The notes under the pieces: model-generated | The model's input: the letters and a program-made list of their open reading frames with translations, nothing else | Database searches by the model: none | What the model was told of the DNA's origin: nothing | DNA from: an uncultured Alphaproteobacteria bacterium | Lineage (GTDB): Bacteria > Pseudomonadota > Alphaproteobacteria > Puniceispirillales > Puniceispirillaceae | Direction of reading: 5' to 3' | Length of the DNA: 31,298 nucleotides | Assembly: GCA_913064995.1 (NCBI GenBank) | Contig: CAJYBL010000004.1 | Coordinates: 1 to 31,298, forward strand | Program-made: the position numbers and the translations under genes | Shown: piece after piece, positions 8,600 to 16,041 of the stretch | How the letters are laid out: every line of letters begins with the position of its first letter | Position numbering within the stretch: position 1 is the first letter of the stretch

Positions 8600-8902
8600 A
8601 TGAAATTTCCACCATGGCATCAACGGCCTGATGAGTTTGATCCGGAGACGCATCGTGAGGGCATTTTGGACAGCCAGTCCTTTTTACGCGTTGCCGACCA
8701 GTTTATCTCACTTGCAAATCAGCGAAACAAAAAGATCGAATCAACCGAGTTACAAATGGTAATGCTGTATGCTGCGGCGCGCTATGCCGCGCATGTTGGC
8801 AAAAATGTTCTTAATATCGAGGAACAGGAAGATTTTGTTCAGCACATGGTGGCGCAATATACCGATATGTTGCGCGAACATATGGCCGACCCAACGGTTT
8901 AG
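8600..8902 (+). CDS. DUF3144-like small protein
   Basis: This is a 100-residue protein with no signal peptide or membrane helix. The core FLRVADQFISLANQ (about residues 29-42), followed by MLYAAARYAAHV (about residues 54-65), matches my recollection of the DUF3144 family, whose function is unknown. The likely fold is all-helical. The ATG at 8600 follows AGGATTCTGACGATA, a plausible though weak ribosome site. It is the first gene of a run of small plus-strand genes leading to the FDH locus. No function can be read beyond that context. Confidence 0.7.
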   Translation: MKFPPWHQRPDEFDPETHREGILDSQSFLRVADQFISLANQRNKKIESTELQMVMLYAAARYAAHVGKNVLNIEEQEDFVQHMVAQYTDMLREHMADPTV

Positions 8903-8919
8903 AAAAGGGTTTATTTATT

Positions 8920-9306
8920 TTGCGTTTGTTTGGTCAGTCTATCATTGCCGCAGCTTTGTTTGGTGGCGCCTTTATGGGTGTGCCAGCCAAAGCCGATACC
9001 GCTGTTGAGCGGGGGCTGAAAGTGGTGCGCGAGCATTGCACGCGATGCCATGTTGTGCCGGGGATCAACCCTTATGGCGGTATTGGTTCCACCCCGTCCT
9101 TTTCGGCTATGAAATGGCTTGATGATTGGGCGTATCGGTTTGAAATTTTTTATATTTTGCCGCCGCACCCATCGCTTGTGCGGATTGAAGGTGTAAGCGA
9201 GCCAAGAAGTGATGCCCTGCCAGCCTTTAGCAAAGAAATTATTCTAAACCTTGAGGATGTTGATGACATATTAGAATTTGTTAAAACCCTGAAAACACCC
9301 GAATAG
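8920..9306 (+). CDS. Small exported class I cytochrome c
   Basis: This 128-residue protein has a signal peptide (about residues 1-25, ending PAKA) and one haem c motif, CTRCH, at residues 40-44. A later proline-rich segment (ILPPHPSLVRIEG) and an LPAFSKE stretch could carry a Met-less axial ligand, because the expected Met-containing loop is not obvious. The protein should be periplasmic. The start is the TTG at 8920, 17 bases after the preceding stop, with GAAAAGGG at 8902-8909. As a diffusible haem protein in this neighbourhood, it could accept electrons from the nearby FDH, but that is inference. Confidence 0.85.
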   Translation: MRLFGQSIIAAALFGGAFMGVPAKADTAVERGLKVVREHCTRCHVVPGINPYGGIGSTPSFSAMKWLDDWAYRFEIFYILPPHPSLVRIEGVSEPRSDALPAFSKEIILNLEDVDDILEFVKTLKTPE

Positions 9307-9330
9307 TGGACAGCGTTTTAACGGGTTAAG

Positions 9331-9364
9331 CCCCAAAATTCAAAGGCCTGAGTTAAAAGGCCTG
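9331..9364. repeat. Short repeat region sharing a 14-mer with 13127-13141
   Basis: The gap between the cytochrome c and DUF6494-like genes contains AAAGGCCTG twice (9342-9350 and 9356-9364). It also contains ATTCAAAGGCCTGA, which recurs downstream of the DUF6352-like gene at about 13128-13141. Both copies are preceded by CCCCA. It could be a degenerate dispersed repeat or chance. Confidence 0.35.
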
Positions 9365-9366
9365 TT

Positions 9367-9609
9367 GTGATAGGAATGACGATGAGCAAAGAACAACGCG
9401 AAGACATGACCGCCAGTGAAATTACAATGCGGAAATTTTTAAAGCAGCTAGGTGTGACCGCGCATCAGGAGTTGGCTGACGCGCTTGCCAAAGCAGTGGC
9501 TGATGGAAAAATTGCAGCTGGCGCAGAATTGGAGGTAACAGCGCGTGTTGAGATTGCTGACCTGCAATTCACACATGACGTCACGGCAAATCTGGTGGCA
9601 CCTGAATAA
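9367..9609 (+). CDS. DUF6494-like small protein
   Basis: This is an 80-residue soluble protein. The pattern ITMRKFLKQLGVTAHQELAD (about residues 19-38), followed by a beta-strand-like region ELEVTARVEIADLQFTHDV, fits my memory of the DUF6494 family, which has no known function. The stop codon TAA is directly abutted by the ATG of the Mrp gene (TAAATG at 9607-9612), so translation of the two is probably coupled. An alternative start is the ATG at 9382. The tight link to an Fe-S carrier suggests a helper role, but this is unproven. Confidence 0.6.
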   Translation: MIGMTMSKEQREDMTASEITMRKFLKQLGVTAHQELADALAKAVADGKIAAGAELEVTARVEIADLQFTHDVTANLVAPE

Positions 9610-10698
9610 ATGACCGCTTTGACCCAAGACTTGGTTCTGGCGGCATTGGCTAATGTTCAAGACCCATCGCAGGGACGTGATATTGTTGCGCTTGGCATGG
9701 TAACCGGATTGCAAATCAAGGACAGCAATATCAGTTTTGCTCTTCAGGTGCCTGCGCATCGAGGGCCAGCGATGGAACCAGTGCGCCGTGCCGCAGAAAA
9801 GGCGGCGCTGGCGATCGAGGGCGTGACTAGCGCAACCGTGATGGTTACCGCGCATGCTGGCGATCAGGAGGGCATGAGTGCCCTGCCTGAAGATGAAGGG
9901 CCGGTGACCGAAAAAATTCTTGAAAGCAAGGTGCGCCGCTTTGTTGCGGTGGCATCGGGCAAGGGCGGGGTTGGTAAATCGACAACAGCGGTAAATTTGG
10001 CCATTGCACTGCGCCTTGAGGGGTTGCGAGTTGGTTTGCTTGACGCCGATGTTTATGGCCCGTCACAGCCTCGTATGCTTGGCGTGAGTGGTCGTCCAGC
10101 GTCAGCGGGTGGTGACATGGTAAAGCCACTGGAAAGCTATGGCGTGCATTTGATGTCGATGGGATTGCTGGTGCCAGATGATACGGCGATGATCTGGCGT
10201 GGACCTATGGTGCAATCGGCGCTGACGCAAATGCTGGACTCGGTTGCATGGGGCGTGCTTGATGTGATCATTATTGATTTGCCACCCGGAACTGGTGATA
10301 TTCAGATATCACTGGCGCAACAGGTAAATCTGGCAGGGGCGGTGATTGTGTCAACGCCGCAGGACATTGCTCTACTAGATGTTGTTAAAGCATTGACAAT
10401 GTTTGAAAAAGCGAACGTGCCAGTGCTGGGGATGGTGCAGAATATGTCGCATTGGAGTTGTCCGGATTGTGGCCGTAAAGACCATATTTTTGGTGATGGT
10501 GGCGCTGCGCGTGAGTCAAAAAAACGTGGTATTGAACTGCTTGGGGAAATTCCTTTGTCAATGGCGGTGCGGGTTGGATCAGATTCAGGAACCCCCATTG
10601 TTGTTGCCGAGCCACAGTCTGAACAGGCGAAGACCTTTCGCACAATTGCCAAACGTTTGATGGAGGTCGCCGACCTTCGCAATGGGGAAAGCGCATGA
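9610..10698 (+). CDS. Mrp/NBP35 (ApbC) family iron-sulfur cluster carrier ATPase
   Basis: This is a 362-residue cytosolic ParA-like P-loop ATPase that binds and delivers Fe-S clusters. The N-terminal 80 residues look like a MIP18/FSCA-type domain. After a linker comes VASGKGGVGKST (about residues 114-125), the deviant Walker A with two lysines. The conserved MSHWSCPDCG segment near residue 280 supplies the paired cysteines that hold the bridging cluster. The FGDGGA stretch that follows is also typical. The start overlaps the stop codon of the DUF6494-like gene, and its own stop overlaps the next ATG (ATGA at 10695-10698). It is therefore embedded in a co-translated cluster of FDH-linked genes and is likely the Fe-S supplier for it. 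Confidence 0.95.
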   Translation: MTALTQDLVLAALANVQDPSQGRDIVALGMVTGLQIKDSNISFALQVPAHRGPAMEPVRRAAEKAALAIEGVTSATVMVTAHAGDQEGMSALPEDEGPVTEKILESKVRRFVAVASGKGGVGKSTTAVNLAIALRLEGLRVGLLDADVYGPSQPRMLGVSGRPASAGGDMVKPLESYGVHLMSMGLLVPDDTAMIWRGPMVQSALTQMLDSVAWGVLDVIIIDLPPGTGDIQISLAQQVNLAGAVIVSTPQDIALLDVVKALTMFEKANVPVLGMVQNMSHWSCPDCGRKDHIFGDGGAARESKKRGIELLGEIPLSMAVRVGSDSGTPIVVAEPQSEQAKTFRTIAKRLMEVADLRNGESA

Positions 10699-11468
10699 CG
10701 TTATATTACGAAGATGATCCGGCTGATCAGACAACCGTGCCACAATTGCCGCCTTTGCTGCGGGCTGTTGAGGTGCCTGCCGGTCAGGATGTGCTGGCCA
10801 AGGCCGTTGCGGTTGCCGCAAATACCGACGTTGGCACCGTTTTCTACGCTGAAAGAGTCGATCGGATGCAGATTGCCGTCAGGCTCGAACCAGATGTGGC
10901 GGTTCGTCAAGCAGGGCAGATGCTTTTTGCGATGATGATTGGGCTTGGTGATTCGATCGGGGCGCTGGCGCCGCCTGAAATCGCTGTCACTTATCAATTG
11001 CCAGGCTATGTAATGCTAAATCGTGGGCGTGCCGGCATGGTGCGTCTGGTGATTGATCCGACAGCTGGCGCTGATGACGTGCCTGAATGGATGATTGTCA
11101 GCGCCGATGTGCGTTTGACAGCCGAAGAACAGGATCAGGCTGAATGGTCACAAACCGCTGGGGCGGAACAAACCTCGATGGCCGAAGAAGGGGGCGGGTT
11201 TATTTCGCGCACCCGCTTGGTCGAATCAAGCTGCCGACATTTTTTGGCTTGGGTGAACCGTTGGCAAGATGACGGGTTCCGCCCGCTTTATGATAGTTGG
11301 ATGCAGCGGCTAGAGGCATCCGCGCCAATTGATTTTGCTGGCGGCGAGCAGGCTGAATGGCTTGGCCTTGATGAACATGGCGGCGCATTGGTCAAGCTTG
11401 ATGGAAAAGCATCATCGGTCATGCCGCATGAACTCGAAGCTGTTTGTGGCACGCCGGTTCTGCCATAA
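10695..11468 (+). CDS. Lipoate/biotin ligase A/B-fold family protein, probably non-canonical
   Basis: This 257-residue protein fits the family annotated as biotin/lipoate A/B protein ligase-like (PF16917/DUF4444 type). Visible landmarks are the N-terminal LPPLLRAVEV segment, the APPEIAVTYQLPGYVMLNRG segment and the late RLVESSCRHFLAWVNRWQDDGF segment. The region where classical LplA/BirA proteins carry a catalytic lysine reads RGRAGMVRLVIDP here, with no lysine. It may therefore be a binding or scaffold protein rather than an active ligase. The ATG at 10695 overlaps the mrp stop by four bases. It is soluble, with no signal. Role unknown; context points to cofactor or FDH assembly. Confidence 0.65.
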   Translation: MTLYYEDDPADQTTVPQLPPLLRAVEVPAGQDVLAKAVAVAANTDVGTVFYAERVDRMQIAVRLEPDVAVRQAGQMLFAMMIGLGDSIGALAPPEIAVTYQLPGYVMLNRGRAGMVRLVIDPTAGADDVPEWMIVSADVRLTAEEQDQAEWSQTAGAEQTSMAEEGGGFISRTRLVESSCRHFLAWVNRWQDDGFRPLYDSWMQRLEASAPIDFAGGEQAEWLGLDEHGGALVKLDGKASSVMPHELEAVCGTPVLP

Positions 11469-11508
11469 GGGGCTGGTCTGTTGTGGATAGGGAATTGTTA
11501 AAATAGCT

Positions 11509-12036
11509 ATGAAACTCGCAAAAACCATCCGGTTTGATCCGTCTGATCTTAATGTGTTTCCACTGGCAGCCGATGAAGGCGAATGGGCGCTGGTTGGCAC
11601 TTTCTGCTTTACCGGTATTGGCGAGGCGGATATTAAAGGCAAAGTAAAACAAGCGTTTAGTAATGGTTTTCTGGGGCTTGACTCAATGGGCTTCTCAACC
11701 TTGGTTAGCATTGTCACGGTAAAGCCGGATGATCTTGGTAAGATTGAAAACCGGCTTTGTTCGATTTTTATGAATGAGTTTGGCGCCCCTGATGAAGCAA
11801 CAGCGATGGCCGCGGTGACTGAAGAAATCAAATTCATGGCAGATTTATGCGCCGAACATAAAACTGGCACTTTGCTTGCGATTCAGCGCAGCCTTAGTGA
11901 TGATGGCATTCGCGAGTCTTTTCGCAGCCTTGCCAAGCCTGACTCCTGCGCTGAACAGAAAATCTGGACAATGGTCGATGATGATGACGACTTAGCAGCA
12001 GATAGTGCTGAACATCATGCGCATGGTCAGGGATAG
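11509..12036 (+). CDS. DUF6505-like protein
   Basis: This is a 175-residue soluble protein. The opening TIRFDPSDLNVFPLAADEGEW, the later FLGLDSMGFSTLV and the end segment TGTLLAIQRSLSDDGIRESF match my recollection of the DUF6505 family, which has no assigned function. The C-terminal 20 residues are acidic and histidine-containing (DDDDDLAADSAEHHAH), possibly a metal-binding tail. It lies 40 bases after the lipoate-ligase-like gene and 40 bases before the DUF6352-like gene. The start is ATG at 11509, preceded by GGATAGGGAA. Nothing in the sequence shows a reaction. Confidence 0.6.
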   Translation: MKLAKTIRFDPSDLNVFPLAADEGEWALVGTFCFTGIGEADIKGKVKQAFSNGFLGLDSMGFSTLVSIVTVKPDDLGKIENRLCSIFMNEFGAPDEATAMAAVTEEIKFMADLCAEHKTGTLLAIQRSLSDDGIRESFRSLAKPDSCAEQKIWTMVDDDDDLAADSAEHHAHGQG

Positions 12037-12076
12037 TAGGCACTGTGATCGGGCCTTCATGGAGTTTGATAACGTA

Positions 12077-13066
12077 ATGAGCAATGATTTTTGGCTTACC
12101 TCTGGATGGCATTTAACACAACGTGACGATCATGGGCATATGGTACCAAGTGCCGATTTCATACGCGCCTACTTCATGCGTGAAGAAGTCGCCCCTGAAG
12201 AGGGGTCTTGTGATGCCGAAATTGCGCTTCATAAGAAATTGCTTGATGATCCTTTTGCTGTGGTAGTGCCAACGGATCTGTTTGAAATTGCTGATAAAGA
12301 TGTTGTTCATAATTATCAGGCGGTTTTGCGATTCCGTAATTTTCTGGCGGATTATCCGACTTTGGAGTCGGCCTATATGGCAATGGCACGCAATGCCCAG
12401 CCAAATATCCCGCCGCTGTTTTTTGAGCAGTTAGCGCAGATTATTCTTCGCAATATCCTGGATGGCGAAACTGATCCCTTGCAATTGCGAGCAGCCGAAA
12501 TTCTATTCCGCAATCAGGTGGTAACGCTTGATGATGGGCGTATCATGGTTGCGGATCATGCAACTGTGCAGCTGCAATCAGGGATGCAAAAGGCGCTGGA
12601 GCCAACAAGCGCAAATGATGAGGTACAAATTGATATTCTCGCCACTGAAACAGCCGATGAATATTGGGAACGATCCGACCTGTTTAACACATCAATTGAT
12701 ATCGCCTACACCCAGCCAGCGCTTGATGGTTTAGCGCGGGTTTTGGAAAAATGGATTGCGCATTTTCTGCCGCTTGCGGTTCGCGTTTCGCCAATGGTTA
12801 AAATCGAAGATGAAGCCTGGTCATGGCATATTGGCCTTGATGCTGAAGCCACCAAAATTCTTAATGATCTGTATCGTGGTGACGAGGTTGATGAGCCTCG
12901 ATTGCGGCGCATCCTATGCCTTTTCAAATTGGAAACCGATAACGGGTTTGTCGCTGAAATGGCGGGTAAACCGGTTTATCTTGGGCTGGCAATGGATGCG
13001 GCAGGAGTCGCAAGAATGAAACCACAGAATTTGCTTGTAAATTTGCCAGTTAGTGATCCATCTTAA
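12077..13066 (+). CDS. DUF6352-like protein
   Basis: This is a 329-residue soluble protein opening MSNDFWLTSGWHLT. The following ADFIRAYFMREEVAPEEGSC, LHKKLLDDPF and LADYPTLESAYM segments match my memory of the DUF6352 family, of unknown function. I chose ATG at 12077, 24 codons inside the longest reading frame, because the protein begins with the conserved FWLTSGWHL only from here and a GGAG lies at 12060-12063. The earlier part overlaps the end of the DUF6505-like gene in another frame. It closes the plus-strand block; the Fe-S hub gene is convergent downstream. No catalytic motif is visible. Confidence 0.65.
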   Translation: MSNDFWLTSGWHLTQRDDHGHMVPSADFIRAYFMREEVAPEEGSCDAEIALHKKLLDDPFAVVVPTDLFEIADKDVVHNYQAVLRFRNFLADYPTLESAYMAMARNAQPNIPPLFFEQLAQIILRNILDGETDPLQLRAAEILFRNQVVTLDDGRIMVADHATVQLQSGMQKALEPTSANDEVQIDILATETADEYWERSDLFNTSIDIAYTQPALDGLARVLEKWIAHFLPLAVRVSPMVKIEDEAWSWHIGLDAEATKILNDLYRGDEVDEPRLRRILCLFKLETDNGFVAEMAGKPVYLGLAMDAAGVARMKPQNLLVNLPVSDPS

Positions 13067-13121
13067 TTTAATATTTGAATATATTTAAGGCTGATATACG
13101 GCATATTTTGGGTGAAACCTG

Positions 13122-13141
13122 CCCCAGATTCAAAGGCCTGA
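13122..13141. repeat. Second copy of the short repeat with ATTCAAAGGCCTGA
   Basis: The core ATTCAAAGGCCTGA, preceded by CCCCAG, is shared with the 9331-9351 copy. It lies between the convergent DUF6352-like gene and the Fe-S hub gene and abuts the stop codon of the latter. The first copy is in the same plus orientation. Confidence 0.35.
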
Positions 13142-15172
13142 TTAATTCAGGTAATCGTCAGTCGTGCGGGGTTTTGGCCGCTCGCGCATTTCCATCATTT
13201 TATCTTTTTGCTCGAACATGGCCTCAACACGGCAATCCTCACACATTTTCAAAATGTCGGTTTTTGCGCTGTCTTGAAACATGCTGTGATCGGCAAGCTT
13301 GCTGATCACCCGTTCGATTGATTTTGAACTGCCAAATGGTTTGCCGCAAGATGTGCATTCAAATGGTGTATCTTCGATAATCAGTTCGGTTGCCATCGCA
13401 CTGTCGGCAAGATTGAATTGCGGCACAAGCGCGATCACTTTTTCAGGGCAGGTTGCAACGCAAATACCGCATTGCAAACAGGCATCTTCACGGAACAGCA
13501 ATTGTGGTGCATCAGGATTATCTTGCAGCGCACCGGCTGGACAGGCGCTGACGCAAGACAGGCAGATTGTACAATTGTCTGTATCAATCTCAACACGGCC
13601 ATAAGGCGCACCGGCAGGCAAATCAATCACGGTTCCAGCCGTGCCATTTGCATTGGCAAGGCCGCGCATGGCAAGCCGTGTCATCGAACGCGGCGCGCCA
13701 ATAGGGCTGAATGGTGCTGGTTTTGCGCTGTTTTTACACGGGCTGTTATAAAAGATTTCTGCAACCGCGTCGGGATCGGCAGCATCAACAAGAATAATAC
13801 GGTTATCGGCATCAGCCTTTACACCTGCAAGCATTGACCTTGCCAGCGTCATCTGATCGACAAGCGGGACATTTTCAACATCTTTGGCCGGGTTCAGCAG
13901 CACGAAGACCTGCTGATAGCCAAGCGCAATTGCCGCAACCATAATATCATGTCCAGCGCGGCCCATTGCATGCATCGAAACAGGCAGTAGGCTGGCTGGT
14001 AAACCGCGACCAAAACGGGCGATGGTTTCAATCATTTCAGCGCCATAGGAATCATCATGAAGCAACAGGCTTGGGGCTTTACCGCCAGCTGTCTGATAAT
14101 AATCATGAAGGTTGGCAATGATTGTTAAAAGCCCATCTGCAGGTGGATAGGCGGTTTGTGCCGCACCTGATGGGCAAACGGCGCCGCAAAGCCCACAGCC
14201 GCCGCAAATAGCCAGATCAATCGAAACATGATCTCCAAGGCTTTGAATCGCACCGGCTGGGCAGACATCAAGACAACGTGAACAGCCATCAATCTTATTG
14301 CGTGAATGGGCGCATAGATTTTCATCAAAATTCACATAGATTGGCTTTTCAAAGCCGCCAATCATTTGCGCGGCTTCGCTCTCGATGGCGGCAAGCGCGT
14401 TGATATCATCACCACCGGCGCGGAAATATCCGTCGCGTTTTTCCCAGCCAGTGAAAAGTGGCGTGTCACCGGTGAGGTCGATCAGAATATCGCAGCTTGT
14501 TTCAACATCATTTGCCCGTTTTTCAAATTGAAGCGAGTCGCGGCTTGATGGTAATGCCGCACCAAATTGGTCAATGACCAAATCAAAATGCGTGAAATGG
14601 CCCTTCGCGCTTTTGATTTTGCCCGTTGTGAGGATGCCGCAGTCCTTTGTCGGAAACAAATCATCAGTCGGGTTTGCAATCATGACGGTAACGCCTAATT
14701 GACCATTTAATTTTTGGCCAAGCGCAATCGCAGCATCGGCGCCGCCGTTTGGACGGCCCATATCGGCATAAATCAGACAGCGGCCATCAGAATTTAGCGC
14801 AAGGCTCCGTGATGGCGTTTGACGATCGCCGGCCTGTTTGATCAAGGCAGCAATTTTGGCTGTGCTGCTAGCAGACTCGTCTGACCAGCCAGCGCGCTCA
14901 CGAATATTGACGGTTGCAGGCGAGGGGCACTCAAACTCTTCGGCAATAGCGTCAAACACTGATGTTTCTTGTGTACAGGCAATCAGCAAAGATTGATTTG
15001 CGTCGTGCGCGTCGCGCATGGCTGCGGCGAGGTCGCCTGTTTCTTTCCGACAAAGCGAGGTCGCGATCTTGCAGCCACCCTCGGCACCGCAGGCTTTTGC
15101 CAGTTTGGTGCCATCGAGCGTCATCGTGCCATCGCAATTGCAAATCATGACCTTGGCGTCTGATAAATTCAT
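13142..15172 (-). CDS. Large multi-cluster 4Fe-4S protein linked to formate dehydrogenase
   Basis: This is a 676-residue soluble protein without a signal peptide. Four ferredoxin-type 4Fe-4S cysteine motifs are visible, in two pairs: residues 297/300/304 and 323/326/329/333, then 534/537/540/544 and 565/568/571/575. The N-terminus has a separate cysteine set (C11, C13, C28, C34, C41), and the C-terminus carries CxxC pairs at 606/609 and 644/647. The domain between the pairs of clusters (about 340-520) looks like a Rossmann/DUF-type domain that I cannot name. It faces away from the DUF3305-like gene, sharing a divergent 162-base gap. Large 4Fe-4S proteins of this kind occur beside alphaproteobacterial FDH genes, so electron transfer or cluster or cofactor insertion for FDH is a fair inference. 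The exact role is unknown. Confidence 0.8.
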   Translation of the reverse strand: MNLSDAKVMICNCDGTMTLDGTKLAKACGAEGGCKIATSLCRKETGDLAAAMRDAHDANQSLLIACTQETSVFDAIAEEFECPSPATVNIRERAGWSDESASSTAKIAALIKQAGDRQTPSRSLALNSDGRCLIYADMGRPNGGADAAIALGQKLNGQLGVTVMIANPTDDLFPTKDCGILTTGKIKSAKGHFTHFDLVIDQFGAALPSSRDSLQFEKRANDVETSCDILIDLTGDTPLFTGWEKRDGYFRAGGDDINALAAIESEAAQMIGGFEKPIYVNFDENLCAHSRNKIDGCSRCLDVCPAGAIQSLGDHVSIDLAICGGCGLCGAVCPSGAAQTAYPPADGLLTIIANLHDYYQTAGGKAPSLLLHDDSYGAEMIETIARFGRGLPASLLPVSMHAMGRAGHDIMVAAIALGYQQVFVLLNPAKDVENVPLVDQMTLARSMLAGVKADADNRIILVDAADPDAVAEIFYNSPCKNSAKPAPFSPIGAPRSMTRLAMRGLANANGTAGTVIDLPAGAPYGRVEIDTDNCTICLSCVSACPAGALQDNPDAPQLLFREDACLQCGICVATCPEKVIALVPQFNLADSAMATELIIEDTPFECTSCGKPFGSSKSIERVISKLADHSMFQDSAKTDILKMCEDCRVEAMFEQKDKMMEMRERPKPRTTDDYLN

Positions 15173-15334
15173 CGAAAAAACCTTTTGTTCGCGTTGTGGT
15201 CAGGGTTGTTTGAGTCCAAGTTGGTCCGCTAAACTAGCCTACATGGCGCTAAAGACAAGTACGTTTCGCGATATACCTTGCAAAACATGAACAGTTTGAT
15301 GGATAGTCGTGGACTATGATAGGAGTTTCTAACC
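15173..15334. promoter_or_regulatory. Divergent promoter region upstream of the FDH locus
   Basis: This 162-base gap lies between the minus-strand Fe-S hub gene and the plus-strand DUF3305-like gene, so it should hold promoters for both. A plausible plus-strand pair is TTGTTT (15206-15211), an 18-base spacer and TAAACT (15230-15235). The ribosome site AGGAG (15321-15325) is nine bases ahead of the TTG start at 15335. These assignments are by eye only. Confidence 0.35.
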
Positions 15335-15973
15335 TTGACGAATGTAGTTTCACCAGATAGCCGGCATGTTCTTTATGCGGTTCGTTTGATTATCGAACGA
15401 CAGTCGATTGATAATAAATGGCAATCGCACCGCTGGGTGATCCATGATCTGGTGCCGCTTGAGCTTAGCGCCGGTGGTGGGCTGCCACCAAGTAATGATG
15501 TTCAGTTTCAGCGCTTACGTCAGCCGTCGGGAGATGCTGCTGGTGACGCGCTTTTTACTGCCGAAGCATCGCTCGATCTGCATCGCGCCGAAGCCGAGGC
15601 CTATGCCGAAAATTTAGCATCGTCTGAACCAGCCATCTATGCTGTTTTGCGGCATAATGAAGATGAAGATTACTCAGTTGATGATGAGATTGACATTCAT
15701 CTCGCTGAAATCAGCCTGTCACCTTATAATATCCAAGATTATGAAGATTGCGGCGAAGATCAGGTTGAAAAACTACCGCTGCAAGGTCCGATTGCCGAAT
15801 TTGTTAGAGAGTTCGTTGAAATTCATTTCAAGCCAGAACCGTTTATAAAGCGCAAACGTGACAAGGTGCGCGTCGATCGTGACCAGCTTGGTGGAGCCGA
15901 TCCACGCTTGCGCCGCAATGGCGATATGTTTCAGGTGCCTTCCGATCGTAAGAAGCGTGATAAGTATCACTAG
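15335..15973 (+). CDS. DUF3305 domain protein
   Basis: This is a 212-residue soluble protein. The LYAVRLIIERQSIDNKWQSH region (about residues 13-32) and the later AEAYAENLASSEPAIYAVLR segment match the DUF3305 family. That family is recurrently found beside alphaproteobacterial formate dehydrogenase genes and paired with DUF3306. Its biochemical role is not established, to my knowledge. The start is TTG at 15335, supported by AGGAG nine bases upstream. The C-terminus is strongly basic (FIKRKRDKVRVDRD, then SDRKKRDK), in contrast to the acidic DUF3306-like partner next door. That suggests, without proof, that the two might bind each other. Confidence 0.85.
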   Translation: MTNVVSPDSRHVLYAVRLIIERQSIDNKWQSHRWVIHDLVPLELSAGGGLPPSNDVQFQRLRQPSGDAAGDALFTAEASLDLHRAEAEAYAENLASSEPAIYAVLRHNEDEDYSVDDEIDIHLAEISLSPYNIQDYEDCGEDQVEKLPLQGPIAEFVREFVEIHFKPEPFIKRKRDKVRVDRDQLGGADPRLRRNGDMFQVPSDRKKRDKYH

Positions 15974-16041
15974 ATCTATGCTAGGGTGCGATTACCAAAG
16001 CAGTTATATTTTTTTGAAATCAGAGTTTGGGGTCTAACGTA

